Positions 34,819 to 43,556 are shown, numbered from the stretch's first letter. The stretch: 64,000 nucleotides of DNA from Salinimicrobium sp963739625 (GCA_963739625.1 CAVUAU010000019.1:62001-126000), one strand, 5' to 3'. The notes: generated from the letters alone by a model not told the origin. Made by a program: numbers and translations.

Positions 34819-35434
34819 ATTCCTTACGGCTTAAGATAATGTTGCGAACGTAAATGATACTTCCTATAAAATGCCCTACAAAGAGTACGGGATCTTTTCT
34901 AAGCACAGCATAAATGAGAATTAGGCTGGCACCGGTAAGACTAAGCAGCCAAAACCCGAGTGGCAGGACAGATTCTTTGATTCTTTCTGAATAGATCCAT
35001 TGATAGATAAATCTGAAGGTGAAAATGATCTGTGCTCCCGAACCCAGGTAGATCAACCACAGCGGAATGGCTTCATTAAAGAATAATTTTTGAATGTCGT
35101 AGGTGTTGTTGTTGTAGGAATAGATGAACAACAAGACCGGGAACAGGTAAATAAAAAGCCGCAGCCATCGTGAAAGTTTTAGCCATTCTTTTTGCAGCTG
35201 GATATTGCGAACGTAAATGAAATAGGTGAGTGCCTGCCCCAGCATGATGGAAAAATCATTTCTTAGGTAGCCATAGACAAAGAGCAGAAAAGAGGCAAAA
35301 AGTGAGACTTTCCAGAAGTTGGCGGGAGTGAGTACTTTTTTCTGCTTTTCGGAGGCGATCCATTGCAATAGCAAACGGGCAGAGAATAGAAGTTGGGCGG
35401 TAAATCCAATAATGTAGATTTGCCAGTTAGTCAT
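34811..35434 (-). CDS. Membrane protein with two LAB_N domains
   Basis: 207 residues made of two similar halves. Each carries a conserved Gln-Trp pair and an ending YVRNI: LLFSARLLLQWIASEKQKK to YFIYVRNIQL, and FTFRFIYQWIYSERIKES to IIYVRNIIL. LAB_N is the N-terminal domain of some lipid-A-disaccharide synthases. Stand-alone duplicated forms lie beside GT2 and ArnT-like genes and are thought to act like small lipid-linked sugar flippases, though this is inferred. Overlaps the GT39 start by eight bases and the GT2 stop by eight, so the three genes are tightly coupled. Confidence 0.9.
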   Translation of the reverse strand: MTNWQIYIIGFTAQLLFSARLLLQWIASEKQKKVLTPANFWKVSLFASFLLFVYGYLRNDFSIMLGQALTYFIYVRNIQLQKEWLKLSRWLRLFIYLFPVLLFIYSYNNNTYDIQKLFFNEAIPLWLIYLGSGAQIIFTFRFIYQWIYSERIKESVLPLGFWLLSLTGASLILIYAVLRKDPVLFVGHFIGSIIYVRNIILSRKEYA

Positions 35435-36144
35435 TCTTCCTGTTCACTTTATAATTGATGTAATTGTTCTTCATCCATAAATAGGCAAAGCAGTCAATAA
35501 ACGGGCCCACAAGGCGGTTAAGCAGGTGGAATTTTGCTTTTCCGGCGATACGTGGATAATGTCTTACAGGTACCTGTTTGATCTTGCCCTTTTGTAATAA
35601 GATCATCGCCGGTAGAAACCTGTGGAGGCCTTTGAACATGGGAATCCTTTTGGCATAGTCGGCCTTGATCACCTTTAGAGGGCAGCCGGTATCATCCATT
35701 CCGTCATGGGTAAAACTTCTTCTAATGCCGTTGGCAATAAGAGAAGACATGTTCTTTTTAAAAGAATCTTTCCGGTTCTCTCGCAAGCCCGTGACAAGAT
35801 CATATTCGCCGATATGGCTCAGCAAAAGGTCAAAATCTTCAGGATCTGTTTGCAAGGTCCGAATCTATATACCCGATGAGCGGGCTGTCTGCAAAGTCAA
35901 ATCCTGCTTTGATAGCAGCACTTAAACCGCGGTTCTCTTCAAAAGAGATAAATTTGAAATCTTTATTCCTCGCAGAGATCTCCTCCACAAGCTCCAGGCT
36001 GTTATCTGTTGAGCCGTCATTGACGAAGAGCACGCAGGATTTTACAGGGGCTTTTTGAAGATATGCAGATAATTCCTTTTCTACGCGAAGCAGATTTTCC
36101 TCTTCATTATAGAGCGGAACAATGATAGTAAATTGGTAATCCAT
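35427..36144 (-). CDS. Family 2 glycosyltransferase (DPM1/ArnC-like), frameshifted
   Basis: Start ATG 36144 gives MDYQFTIIVPLYNEEENLLR. GT-A fold features are visible: VPLYNEEENL, VLFVNDGSTDNSLELV, GLSAAIKAGFDFA, and the metal motif IGYIDSDLQTDPEDF. The frame breaks at this last motif because of an extra base at 35853. Removing it gives 238 residues, including GCPLKVIKADYAKRIPMFKGLHRF. There are no C-terminal membrane helices, as in dolichol-phosphate mannose synthase. It likely makes the polyprenyl-phosphate sugar used by the GT39 enzyme of the same operon. Confidence 0.88.
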
Positions 36145-36162
36145 GTAAATAAATATGCGGTG

Positions 36163-36170
36163 CAAATGTA
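36163..36170 (-). promoter_or_regulatory. -7 box of the GT2/LAB_N/GT39 operon
   Basis: TACATTTG on the minus strand, 18 bases before the GT2 start; perfect TAnnTTTG match. Confidence 0.5.
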
Positions 36171-36232
36171 TTAATAATTAATATGTATTTGTCTTTATTA
36201 TACGGAAAGGGCTGGTTTGCCAAAATCATTGT

Positions 36233-36240
36233 TAAATTTG
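36233..36240 (+). promoter_or_regulatory. -7 box of the epimerase gene
   Basis: TAAATTTG on the plus strand, divergent from the GT2 operon box. The leader would be about 36 bases. Confidence 0.45.
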
Positions 36241-36282
36241 CAGGCACTGATTAGAAGGAAACTTCTGCAAAAATATAATGCA

Positions 36283-37225
36283 ATGAAAGTACTGGTTACG
36301 GGCGCCGCCGGATTTATTGGTTCGCATGCCGCCGAACGCTTGCAAAAAGAAGGCCTGGAAGTAACAGGAGCCGACAATTTTTCTGATTACTACAGCCTTG
36401 AGCTGAAGCAATTAAATGCTGCAGCACTAGAAAAGAAAGGTATAGAGATCAAGAAAATGGATTTGCGTAAAACTGCAGAATTATGATGTTCTTCCTACAG
36501 ATTTTGACTTTATCATTCATTTTGCGGCACAACCGGGAATCTCTGCGACAAGTACCTTTGATGAATATCTCACCAATAATGTGATCGCTACTCAAAACCT
36601 TCTGGAGTTCGCTCATCGCAATAAGAACCTGAAGCATTTCTTCAATATTGGCACTTCTTCTATTTATGGTCTCGAGGCAACTTTCCCTGAGACTGTTGCG
36701 CCAAAACCGGCTTCCTGGTATGGTGTGACCAAACTGGCGGGGGAACAGCTGGTGCTGGCAGAGAGCCGTGGAAAAAAATTGAAGTCTTCTTCTTTGAGGT
36801 TGTATTCGGTTTACGGGCCAAGAGAGCGGCCGGAAAAGCTCTACACAAAATTGATCGCCTGTGCCTTTAATGATGAGGCTTTTCCAATATATGAGGGCAG
36901 CGAAAAACACCTTCGCAGCTTTACCTATGTGGGAGACATCGTAGATGGGATCTACAAGGCCTTGCAGAAGCACGAAAAAATGGACGGGGAAATCGTCAAT
37001 CTCGGGGCCGAAGATGAGAATAAAACCGAAGAAGGCATCCAGTTGGTGGAAGAACTTCTTGGGAAAAGGATCAAACTGGAAACGGTGCCAAGACGACCGG
37101 GAGACCAGTTCAGGACTTTGGCTAACATTCAAAAAGCAAGAAAATTGCTGGGTTACCAACCTAAGACTTCCCTGAGGGAAGGGCTGGAGCAACAAATCGC
37201 CTGGTACAAAGAGAATTTCTTATAA
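36283..37225 (+). CDS. NAD-dependent sugar epimerase/dehydratase, frameshifted
   Basis: Starts MKVLVTGAAGFIGSHAAERL, the NAD-binding GxxGxxG motif. A one-base insertion at 36481-36482 (AAT-T-ATG) breaks the frame after LRKTAE. Removing it restores YDVLPTDFDFIIHFAAQPG, the catalytic YxxxK motif in SWYGVTKLAGEQ, and a normal SDR-extended C-terminus, for 313 residues. It resembles UDP-glucuronate 4-epimerases, but the substrate cannot be fixed by eye. It diverges from the GT2/LAB_N/GT39 operon, so it may make the sugar nucleotide for surface polymers. Its stop overlaps the meaB 3' end by six bases. Confidence 0.88.
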
Positions 37226-38296
37226 GGTTCTGTACCTTTCCAGCAGGAATGCTGCCGCTTCAAAAGGAGTGGTCTCGTTATTTTCAATGGCTTTAAGCTG
37301 CTGCGGAAGGATCTTCCTGATCTCGGGGTGTTGATAGAACCTGCTTTTAAGGTGGTCATTGATGGTTTGCAGCATCCAGAATTTATTTTGCTCCTTCCTT
37401 TTATGCTCGAAGGCACCATTTTCCTGAGTCATTTCCCGAAATTCCTGAATTAGCTTCCATACTTCTGCAATCCCTTCTTTCAAGAGCGAGCTGCACAAGA
37501 GCACACTGGGCTTCCATCCGCTTTCTTTTGCCGGGTATAAATGCAGTGCCCTTCGAAATTCAGATCGGGCTTTCTCGGCAGGTTTCTTGTTTTCACCGTC
37601 GGCTTTATTGATGACTATAGCATCGGCCATTTCCATGATGCCGCGCTTGATCCCCTGCAGCTCATCGCCGGCACCGGCAAGTTTTAGCAACAGGAAAAAG
37701 TCGGTCATGCTGTGAACTGTAGTTTCGCTTTGACCCACGCCCACAGTTTCAATAAGCAGCGTGTCAAAGCCTGCGGCCTCGCAAAGAATAATTGTTTCCC
37801 GGGTCGTTCTGGCCACGCCTCCCAAGGAATCACCCGAAGGAGAAGGGCGGATAAAGGCATTCTTGTGGTTGACCAGGGTTTCCATTCTCGTTTTGTCCCC
37901 CAGGATACTGCCGCCAGACACTGTGCTGGTGGGATCTACCGCCAGGACAGCTATTCTTTTTCCGGCATCGGCCAGATATCCTCCAAAAGCCTCGATAAAA
38001 GTGCTTTTTCCAACTCCCGGTACGCCAGTGATCCCAATTCTTATCGACTTGTTGGCGTAAGGCAGGCATTTTTCGATAAGCTGAGAGGCTTTTTCCTGGT
38101 TTTTCGGGTTCGAATTTTCAATAAGGGTAATTCCTTTGCTCAATGCTGCCTGGTTCCCCGCCCTTAGCTGCTCAAAGAGTTTTGCAACGTCAATTTCCTT
38201 TTTGCGGTTGTCCCTTATTTTTTTGGCAATGCTGGTGTTAATGCCCGATGTTGGACGGGTGCCTTCAGATTCCTGTAAAGCCGATTTTTTGCTCAA
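37220..38296 (-). CDS. meaB: Methylmalonyl-CoA mutase-associated GTPase MeaB
   Basis: 358-residue G3E-family GTPase that loads and protects the AdoCbl cofactor of methylmalonyl-CoA mutase. P-loop GVPGVGKST, switch and base motifs DPTSTVSGGSILGDKTRM, LIETVGVGQSE, and VINKADGEN are all present. C-terminal dimerisation region ends AAFLLERYRTL. It is a separate gene from the fused IcmF at 4175, which carries its own chaperone domain, so this protein most likely serves a conventional methylmalonyl-CoA mutase encoded outside the window. Convergent with the epimerase gene, overlapping by six bases. Confidence 0.95.
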   Translation of the reverse strand: MSKKSALQESEGTRPTSGINTSIAKKIRDNRKKEIDVAKLFEQLRAGNQAALSKGITLIENSNPKNQEKASQLIEKCLPYANKSIRIGITGVPGVGKSTFIEAFGGYLADAGKRIAVLAVDPTSTVSGGSILGDKTRMETLVNHKNAFIRPSPSGDSLGGVARTTRETIILCEAAGFDTLLIETVGVGQSETTVHSMTDFFLLLKLAGAGDELQGIKRGIMEMADAIVINKADGENKKPAEKARSEFRRALHLYPAKESGWKPSVLLCSSLLKEGIAEVWKLIQEFREMTQENGAFEHKRKEQNKFWMLQTINDHLKSRFYQHPEIRKILPQQLKAIENNETTPFEAAAFLLERYRTL

Positions 38297-38369
38297 AACG
38301 AGATAATATTTTCAGGTGGAGATCTTCTTTGTATATTGAAGTACTAAAATAGATAAAATAAACAGTATT

Positions 38370-38807
38370 ATGAAGACATTATATGCAACAACCGCCACTT
38401 CTGAAGGTGGTAGAGAAGGTAAGGTAACGAGTGATGACGGTGTCCTGGATCTGGACCTGAGTATGCCCGAAACTCTTGGCGGCAAAGGCGGAGATGGAAC
38501 TAATCCCGAGCAGCTTTTTGCAGCGGCTTACGCAGCTTCTTTTGGCAATACCCTGCAGCGGGTGGCCAAGAGTGAAGGTCTTGATCTGGGAGATTTCTCG
38601 GTGACAGCTTCCGTAGAAATTGGAAAAGTGGAAGAAGGAGGAATGGGGCTTGCCGTGATCTTAGACTGCAGCCTTCCCGGAATGGATGTGGAAATGGGTG
38701 AGGGGCTCGTGAACGAGGCTTATGAGATTTGCCCTTACACCCTTGCGACAATGGACAATATTGATGTAACGTTAAACCTTATCCTCGACGAGGATGAAGA
38801 GGAGTGA
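38370..38807 (+). CDS. Ohr/OsmC family protein with Ser in place of peroxidatic Cys
   Basis: 145 residues of the Ohr subgroup, which normally reduces organic hydroperoxides with a Cys pair. The family pattern NPEQLFAAxYxACF reads NPEQLFAAAYAASFGNTL, so the peroxidatic Cys is Ser57 (codon TCT at 38538-38540). The second Cys is kept as Cys121 in ICPYTLAT. The N-terminal TSDDGVLDLDLSMPETLGGKGG is typical Ohr. Loss of the nucleophile should abolish normal peroxidase activity. A single transversion or a base-call error could explain it. The gene has its own terminator. Confidence 0.88.
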   Translation: MKTLYATTATSEGGREGKVTSDDGVLDLDLSMPETLGGKGGDGTNPEQLFAAAYAASFGNTLQRVAKSEGLDLGDFSVTASVEIGKVEEGGMGLAVILDCSLPGMDVEMGEGLVNEAYEICPYTLATMDNIDVTLNLILDEDEEE

Positions 38808-38821
38808 AAAATGTCACTTTT
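38807..38821. repeat. Imperfect copy of the AAAAATGNCATTTTT palindrome
   Basis: AAAAATGTCACTTTT overlaps the last base of the stop codon of the Ohr-like gene. It differs at one position of the right arm. Confidence 0.45.
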
Positions 38822-38832
38822 GAATACTCTTA

Positions 38833-38857
38833 AAAGAAGCGTTTTTTAACGCTTCTT
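38833..38857 (+). terminator. Terminator of the Ohr-like gene
   Basis: AAAGAAGCGTT / AACGCTTCTTT stem with a TTTT loop and an eight-base T run. Confidence 0.85.
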
Positions 38858-39010
38858 TTTTTTGCCTACCATTGATATTTTTCTTCGTTGAAGAGCAATC
38901 AGGTTACCTGAAAATTTGCTTTACTTTTATTTCCGGTAAAAAAATTTGAATTTTTTGCAACGCAGGGAAAATCCTTTCGTCTTTAAAATGAACAGCAACC
39001 AGAAATTACT

Positions 39011-39556
39011 TTGATTCAGCATCAACTCATAGAAGCTTGTAAAGAGAATGACCGTAAGGCGCAAATGAAGCTCTATAACAAGTACTGCGAAGGCATGTAT
39101 TTTGTTGCCAGGAGGTTCATGAACGATTCTTTTGAAGCCGAAGACGCCATGCAGGAAGCATTTATCAATGCCTTTGAAAAACTGCATCAGTTCACCGGGG
39201 AAGTGACCTTTGGCGCCTGGATAAAACGAATAGTGATCAATAAATGCCTCGATAAACTCAAGGCTAAAAAATTGGAAACCATCGCGCTTAATGAGCACAC
39301 GATAGGAACCGTAGAGGAAGAGGAGAATTGGAGTGTTGATGATGGCGTTGGAGTGGAGCAGGTAAAGGTGAAGATGAAGGAGTTGCCGGAAAAATATAAG
39401 TATCCGTTGATGCTCTACTTACTCGAGGGCTACGACCACGAAGAGATAGCTGAAATACTCGGAATTACAAAAGTGGCATCGCGAACGTTGGTGCACAGAG
39501 GGAAAAAGAAATTACAGGAAGCATTAAAAGATCTACGTCATGGCACAGGATATTAG
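39011..39556 (+). CDS. ECF-type RNA polymerase sigma factor
   Basis: 181 residues. Sigma region 2 is visible as RRFMNDSFEAEDAMQEAFINAF with the core -10 recognition GAWIKRIVINKCLD. Region 4 is seen as MLYLLEGYDHEEIAEILGI and VASRTLVHRGKKKLQEAL. The start is TTG at 39011, giving MIQHQLIEACKENDRKAQ, which matches the usual family N-terminus. An eight-codon frame (ATG 38988) ends in TGA overlapping this TTG and may help initiation. The 3' end overlaps the anti-sigma gene by 17 bases. Confidence 0.92.
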   Translation: MIQHQLIEACKENDRKAQMKLYNKYCEGMYFVARRFMNDSFEAEDAMQEAFINAFEKLHQFTGEVTFGAWIKRIVINKCLDKLKAKKLETIALNEHTIGTVEEEENWSVDDGVGVEQVKVKMKELPEKYKYPLMLYLLEGYDHEEIAEILGITKVASRTLVHRGKKKLQEALKDLRHGTGY

Positions 39557-40160
39557 AAAAATGTTTGAGGAAGACAGGAGCCTGACTTCCGAAAAAATGG
39601 AAAAAGGCCATCAGCTTCGGTTTGAAGCCAGGCTTGAAGAGTCTTTTCCGCAGGAAAGAAAGAAAAAGAGCAGAAGCAGATTCTTATTCTTGAAAATAGC
39701 CGCAGTATTAGTAGTGGCGTTTGGAGTGGCATTTGCCTTTTTTCAATCTAACAATGATCTTCTACAGGGAGAAAAGGTTGTAGAAAATACAGTACAGCAA
39801 GAGCCGGAAAAGGAGGAGGCAGTCCCTGTCACCAAAGAATACCAGCTTAGCGATGTTTCTCCCGAATTCAAGAAGATCGAGAATTTCTACCTGGCCAGCC
39901 TCAATATTGAACTTGCCAAGCTAAAGGTGAGTGATGAAAACAAAGCACTGGTAGATAGTTTTATGACCCAGTTGGCCGAGCTCGACCGGGAGTATAAAAA
40001 GCTAAATGCCGAGATCAAAGAGAACGGTATCAATGAGAACAGCGTAGAGGCGATGATCTCTAACCTGCAGCTTAGGCTGGAGCTGCTGTTCAAGTTAAAG
40101 AACAAGATCAAAGACATCAATCAATCCCAAAATAAAACTTATGAGAACCTTAAAGCTTAA
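39540..40160 (+). CDS. Membrane-anchored anti-sigma factor-like protein
   Basis: 206 residues with one membrane helix at about 50-66 (FLFLKIAAVLVVAFGVAFAFF). The cytosolic N-terminus (MAQDIRKMFEEDRSLTSEKMEKGHQLRFEARLEESF) could bind the sigma factor. The periplasmic part is largely helical and coiled-coil-like (AELDREYKKLNAEIKENG, LQLRLELLFKLKNKIKDI). No zinc-type anti-sigma motif is seen. The role is assigned from its overlap with the ECF sigma gene upstream and the DUF4097-like gene downstream, both by about 20 bases. Confidence 0.78.
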   Translation: MAQDIRKMFEEDRSLTSEKMEKGHQLRFEARLEESFPQERKKKSRSRFLFLKIAAVLVVAFGVAFAFFQSNNDLLQGEKVVENTVQQEPEKEEAVPVTKEYQLSDVSPEFKKIENFYLASLNIELAKLKVSDENKALVDSFMTQLAELDREYKKLNAEIKENGINENSVEAMISNLQLRLELLFKLKNKIKDINQSQNKTYENLKA

Positions 40161-41543
40161 TTATGTTATCGCAGGGCTTTTGTGCTTTACATCGGCCTTT
40201 GCACAGACAAAGAAAATAGACAGGTCGTTCAAGACCAATAAAGACGTGACAGTTACTGTAGATGCCACAAATACAGATCTACAGGTGGAATACTGGGACA
40301 AAAATGAAGTGCAGGTAGAAGGTTTGCTAAATATGCCGCAGGCCGATAAAAAGGAAGTGGACAGGGCCCTCGCGAACTGGAGCCTTAGCACAAAAGCTAC
40401 TGCGGGTTCGGTAAACATTACCTCTTCTGGTGGTGGTATGCCAAACTTTGACATGGCAGGCCTTGAAAAACCTCTTTCACAGCTTCCCGAAATGCTTGTG
40501 CCGCTTCAAAAAATGGTAGCGCCAATTCTTGAAAATCTTTCAGATCACCCGCTTCCACCCGAGTTCTATGCTAATGTGGGAGACATGAATTTTGATTATG
40601 AAGCTTATCAGAAAGAAGGTGATAAGTATATGGAGAAGTGGGAAGCGCAGGTAGAAAAGAAATTCGGCAAAGACTTTCAGAAATCCATGGAGGAATGGGC
40701 TTCAAATTTTGAGAAAGATTCTGTTCTATGGAAAAGCCATGTTAAGGTGATGGAAGATTGGAGTGACAAGTTTGGTGAAGACATGGAAAAATGGGGGAAA
40801 GCTTTGGAAAGGATATGGAAAAATGGGGTGAAAGTTTCGGAAAAGATATGGAAGCCTGGGCTGCAAACTTTGAAAAGGAAGTAAATGAAAAGTACGGCGA
40901 CAGTGAAAATAAAGTAATTGTTCTCAAAGGAGAAGGAAGGTCTGCGAAAAAGCTGCTTAAGATAAGAATGCCGCGCAATGGCCGGCTTAAACTCCAGGTG
41001 CGTTATGGGGATGTGAAACTCGACGGGACTACGAAGAACCTGCAGGCAGACCTGGCTCACAGTAATTTTATGGCCTCCACAATAACCGGAGAAAAGACCA
41101 ATCTTAATGTTGCATACACACCGGTGCAGGTGAAAAAGTGGGATTATGGTGTACTCAATGCCTCTTATGTAAATAATCTTAACATCGACAGGGCTCGCAG
41201 TATCAAACTTACTTCAAACTCCAGTGATGTGAGGTTACAGCAGCTTGGTATTAACGGTATTTTTAGAGGCACTTTTGGAGAGTTAGTCATCGAGGATGTA
41301 GCCAAAGATTTTACCAGTCTTGATATCGTCCTGGAGAATTCAGATCTTAAACTTGACCTGCCAGATGTCGCTTATAACTTCAGGTATAGTGGAAACAAGA
41401 GTCAGGTCAAACTACCAAAAGATCTTTCGGTGAAGTCAAGTAAATCTTACGACAACCAAAAACTAAACGGTTACAACAAGAATAAAAATGCCGAAGCTAC
41501 AGTCTCTATCACAGCCAGCTTTAGTGACGTATTGCTGAAATAG
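40141..41543 (+). CDS. Secreted DUF4097-like protein with 11-residue repeats, frameshifted
   Basis: Signal peptide MRTLKLNYVIAGLLCFTSAFAQ, then a beta-rich start (VTVTVDATNTDLQVEYWDKN), a long helical centre and a C-terminal beta-helix-like DUF4097 region (YGDVKLDGTTKNLQADL, DVRLQQLGINGIFRGTFGEL). The centre holds tandem 11-residue units of the type KWGxSFGKDME. The frame breaks there: a run of five Gs at 40793-40797 needs six to join the halves, giving 467 residues. Third gene of the ECF sigma operon, so likely regulated by, or feeding signals to, that sigma system. Overlaps the anti-sigma gene by 20 bases. Confidence 0.8.
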
Positions 41544-41564
41544 ATTTACTTTTGACAAAAAACA

Positions 41565-42254
41565 ATGTCAAAACCACATTTTCAAGAATACCTGGTCGGC
41601 CTCACCACCGGATTTACCCCGGTGATTGATGCCGACTTTTCTTTTGAAGATTATGTTCCCATAGATCTTTCAGATCAAAACCGCGAGCTCGACAGCCAGG
41701 CATTGCTTTCTTCTAAAGCTTTTGAAGATTATCTGGAGTCATTTCTGAAGAAGAACAGGAAGAAGGTGGCTTTTGGTGGATATGATGAAAAGCGCGGACT
41801 GTACAAAAGGAGCGCCCTTTTTTCTGAAGATGCTTCACTCCAGCGGAATATTCACCTTGGTATTGACATTTGGGCAGCTGCAGGTACAGCAGTTCTGGCA
41901 GTGCTCGCCGGAAAGGTGCACAGCTTTAGGGACAATAATAATTTTGGCGATTACGGCCCTACCATAATTTTGGAGCACGAGGTTGATGGAACAACATTTT
42001 ATTCGCTTTACGGTCACCTTAGCAGGACTTCTCTTGAAGGGCTGCAGCCGGGACAGGAGTTTCAAAAAGGGGAAAAATTAGCTGTGTTGGGTTCTGCGGA
42101 AGAAAATGGAGATTATGCGCCGCATTTACATTTTCAAATCATAAGGAATATAGGCCTTCAAAAGGGGGATTTTCCCGGAGTTTGCAGTGAAACCGACCGA
42201 ATTGATTTTCTTTTCAATTGCCCCAATCCAAACCTGTTGCTAAAGCTCAGATGA
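41565..42254 (+). CDS. M23 family metallopeptidase without signal peptide
   Basis: 229 residues. LytM-type zinc motifs are complete: HLGIDIW (HxxxD), YSLYGHLS, and the HxH motif HLHFQI. The N-terminal 80 residues form an uncharacterised extension beginning MSKPHFQEYLVGLTTGFTP. No signal peptide, lipobox or membrane helix is visible, although M23 enzymes usually cut peptidoglycan outside the cytoplasm. It may be exported differently or use a cytosolic substrate. It follows the ECF operon by 21 bases and ends just before a copy of the palindrome. Confidence 0.88.
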   Translation: MSKPHFQEYLVGLTTGFTPVIDADFSFEDYVPIDLSDQNRELDSQALLSSKAFEDYLESFLKKNRKKVAFGGYDEKRGLYKRSALFSEDASLQRNIHLGIDIWAAAGTAVLAVLAGKVHSFRDNNNFGDYGPTIILEHEVDGTTFYSLYGHLSRTSLEGLQPGQEFQKGEKLAVLGSAEENGDYAPHLHFQIIRNIGLQKGDFPGVCSETDRIDFLFNCPNPNLLLKLR

Positions 42255-42263
42255 AGAGGTTTG

Positions 42264-42278
42264 AAAAATGCCATTTTT
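42264..42278. repeat. Palindrome AAAAATGNCATTTTT, copy 4 (N=C)
   Basis: Exact copy between the convergent M23 peptidase and DUF2911 genes, ten bases after the M23 stop and seven before the DUF2911 stop. Confidence 0.7.
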
Positions 42279-42284
42279 TAGTTC

Positions 42285-42842
42285 TTATGCTTTTTTGAGG
42301 GGTACCTGAACTTCTGTTCTATCCCATAGCAAGTTGAGATCTATCATTTCGTAGGCTTCGGTAAAATCAATGGTAAACTGTTCCACCACCTGCTGCAGTT
42401 GATGTACGGGAACTTCAACAGTCAAAACGTCATATTCTGCCTGCCGCGAAGGAAGTTCATCGGCAGTGATGCCCCAGGGATACATTTCAGAATTAAAGAT
42501 CACTTTCCAGGATTCCTTTCCGGGGATGGTCCACAGGGTATATTTTCCGGCTTTTAAGAGCGAACCATCAACGAGTAAATCTTTATTGGTTTCAAAAGTA
42601 GTGGCTTCGTTGGCTCCCGTTCTCCACACTTCGTTGAAAGGCACAAGTCCGCCGAAGATCTCGCGGTTCTTTTTATAGGGTCTGTTGTAGAAAACCTCAA
42701 GATGCAGCCCGTCCTTCTCAAAAATGACAGTGTCCTCGGGACTGAAGGACTTTGTGTTCATCTTAAAAATGAAGTACGGCAGCATGATCGCCATGGTCAC
42801 GATGATCACCCCAAGAAAACTTCTTTTTAGAGTCTTTCTCAT
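42285..42842 (-). CDS. DUF2911 family exported protein
   Basis: 185 residues from ATG 42842 (MRKTLKRSFLGVIIVTMAIMLPYFIF), an N-terminal signal or membrane anchor. The DUF2911 region follows: VFYNRPYKKNREIFGGLVPFNEVWRTGANEATTF, a beta-rich core with KAGKYTLWTIPGKESWKVIFN, and the tail IDLNLLWDRTEVQVPL. This family is common in Bacteroidota and has no known function; it is probably periplasmic. Its 3' end faces the M23 gene. Confidence 0.9.
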   Translation of the reverse strand: MRKTLKRSFLGVIIVTMAIMLPYFIFKMNTKSFSPEDTVIFEKDGLHLEVFYNRPYKKNREIFGGLVPFNEVWRTGANEATTFETNKDLLVDGSLLKAGKYTLWTIPGKESWKVIFNSEMYPWGITADELPSRQAEYDVLTVEVPVHQLQQVVEQFTIDFTEAYEMIDLNLLWDRTEVQVPLKKA

Positions 42843-42869
42843 ACCCGTACAAAAACAAAATTCAAGCCG

Positions 42870-42894
42870 AAAAAAAACCACCGTAAAAGGTGGT
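42870..42894 (-). terminator. Terminator of the DUF2383 gene
   Basis: ACCACC / GGTGGT six-base stem with a TTTTAC loop followed on the minus strand by a seven-base T run, 12 bases after the stop. Confidence 0.7.
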
Positions 42895-42905
42895 CAAAGC
42901 TGCAA

Positions 42906-43403
42906 CTATATTGCCTTAAGTTTTCTTACTCGTGGACGATGTTGCGGGTCAAGTGCCTGTTCTCCATTTCTGAATTTTTCGGCAGTCTCAAGACTTTCTT
43001 CAATGGTTTTCTTTTGCTTCTTGAGCATGTGGATCACCTCTTTGGACAGTCTGGGGTCGGCAAGTAATTCTTCGTAAAGTTCGAGGTTTTTCTCATCTCT
43101 TTCCCTGCATTTTTTGAGCAATTTTAGAGGTCGTGCTTTGGTAAGGGCTTTTTTCTCCTGTCGCCAGTCGCGATCGAGGTTTCCTTTTTGAACCCACTCC
43201 TTTGCAGGTTCCACGCCGGCCTGTACAAGTTGTTCAGAGATCTCGTAACTAAACCTGTTGCGGTTCACGCTCTGGTGATTCAAAAATCTTTTCAGCTCTA
43301 CCTGCTGTACGTCTTCTCCTGCGTTATAGTAAACGCGTTCTGCTTCAAAACTTTCAGAAAGCAGCCAGTTCAACTTTTTAAATCTTGAGTAACGATCTTC
43401 CAT
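42906..43403 (-). CDS. DUF2383-like ferritin-fold protein
   Basis: 165 residues from ATG 43403 (MEDRYSRFKKLNWLLSESFE). The N-terminal 90 residues look like the DUF2383/PA2169 four-helix bundle: ERVYYNAGEDVQQVELKRFL and NRNRFSYEISEQLVQAGVEP. The C-terminal part is a Lys/Glu-rich helical extension. No iron-binding Glu/His set can be asserted by eye. The gene precedes, on the same strand, nothing but a terminator, and follows VIT1 and P19-like genes, so an iron- or stress-related role is plausible but inferred. Confidence 0.7.
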   Translation of the reverse strand: MEDRYSRFKKLNWLLSESFEAERVYYNAGEDVQQVELKRFLNHQSVNRNRFSYEISEQLVQAGVEPAKEWVQKGNLDRDWRQEKKALTKARPLKLLKKCRERDEKNLELYEELLADPRLSKEVIHMLKKQKKTIEESLETAEKFRNGEQALDPQHRPRVRKLKAI

Positions 43404-43556
43404 AGTGATTACTTTAGTACCTGCTAAGATAAATACAGACTCCGAAAGTCTTCTGCTAATCAAGTGTTAAAACCCTGATTTTTAATACAATATTCAGCAA
43501 TATTTAAGAAAAAAAGGACAAACATTAAGAAAAGAAACAGATGGAAAATTCTTACG

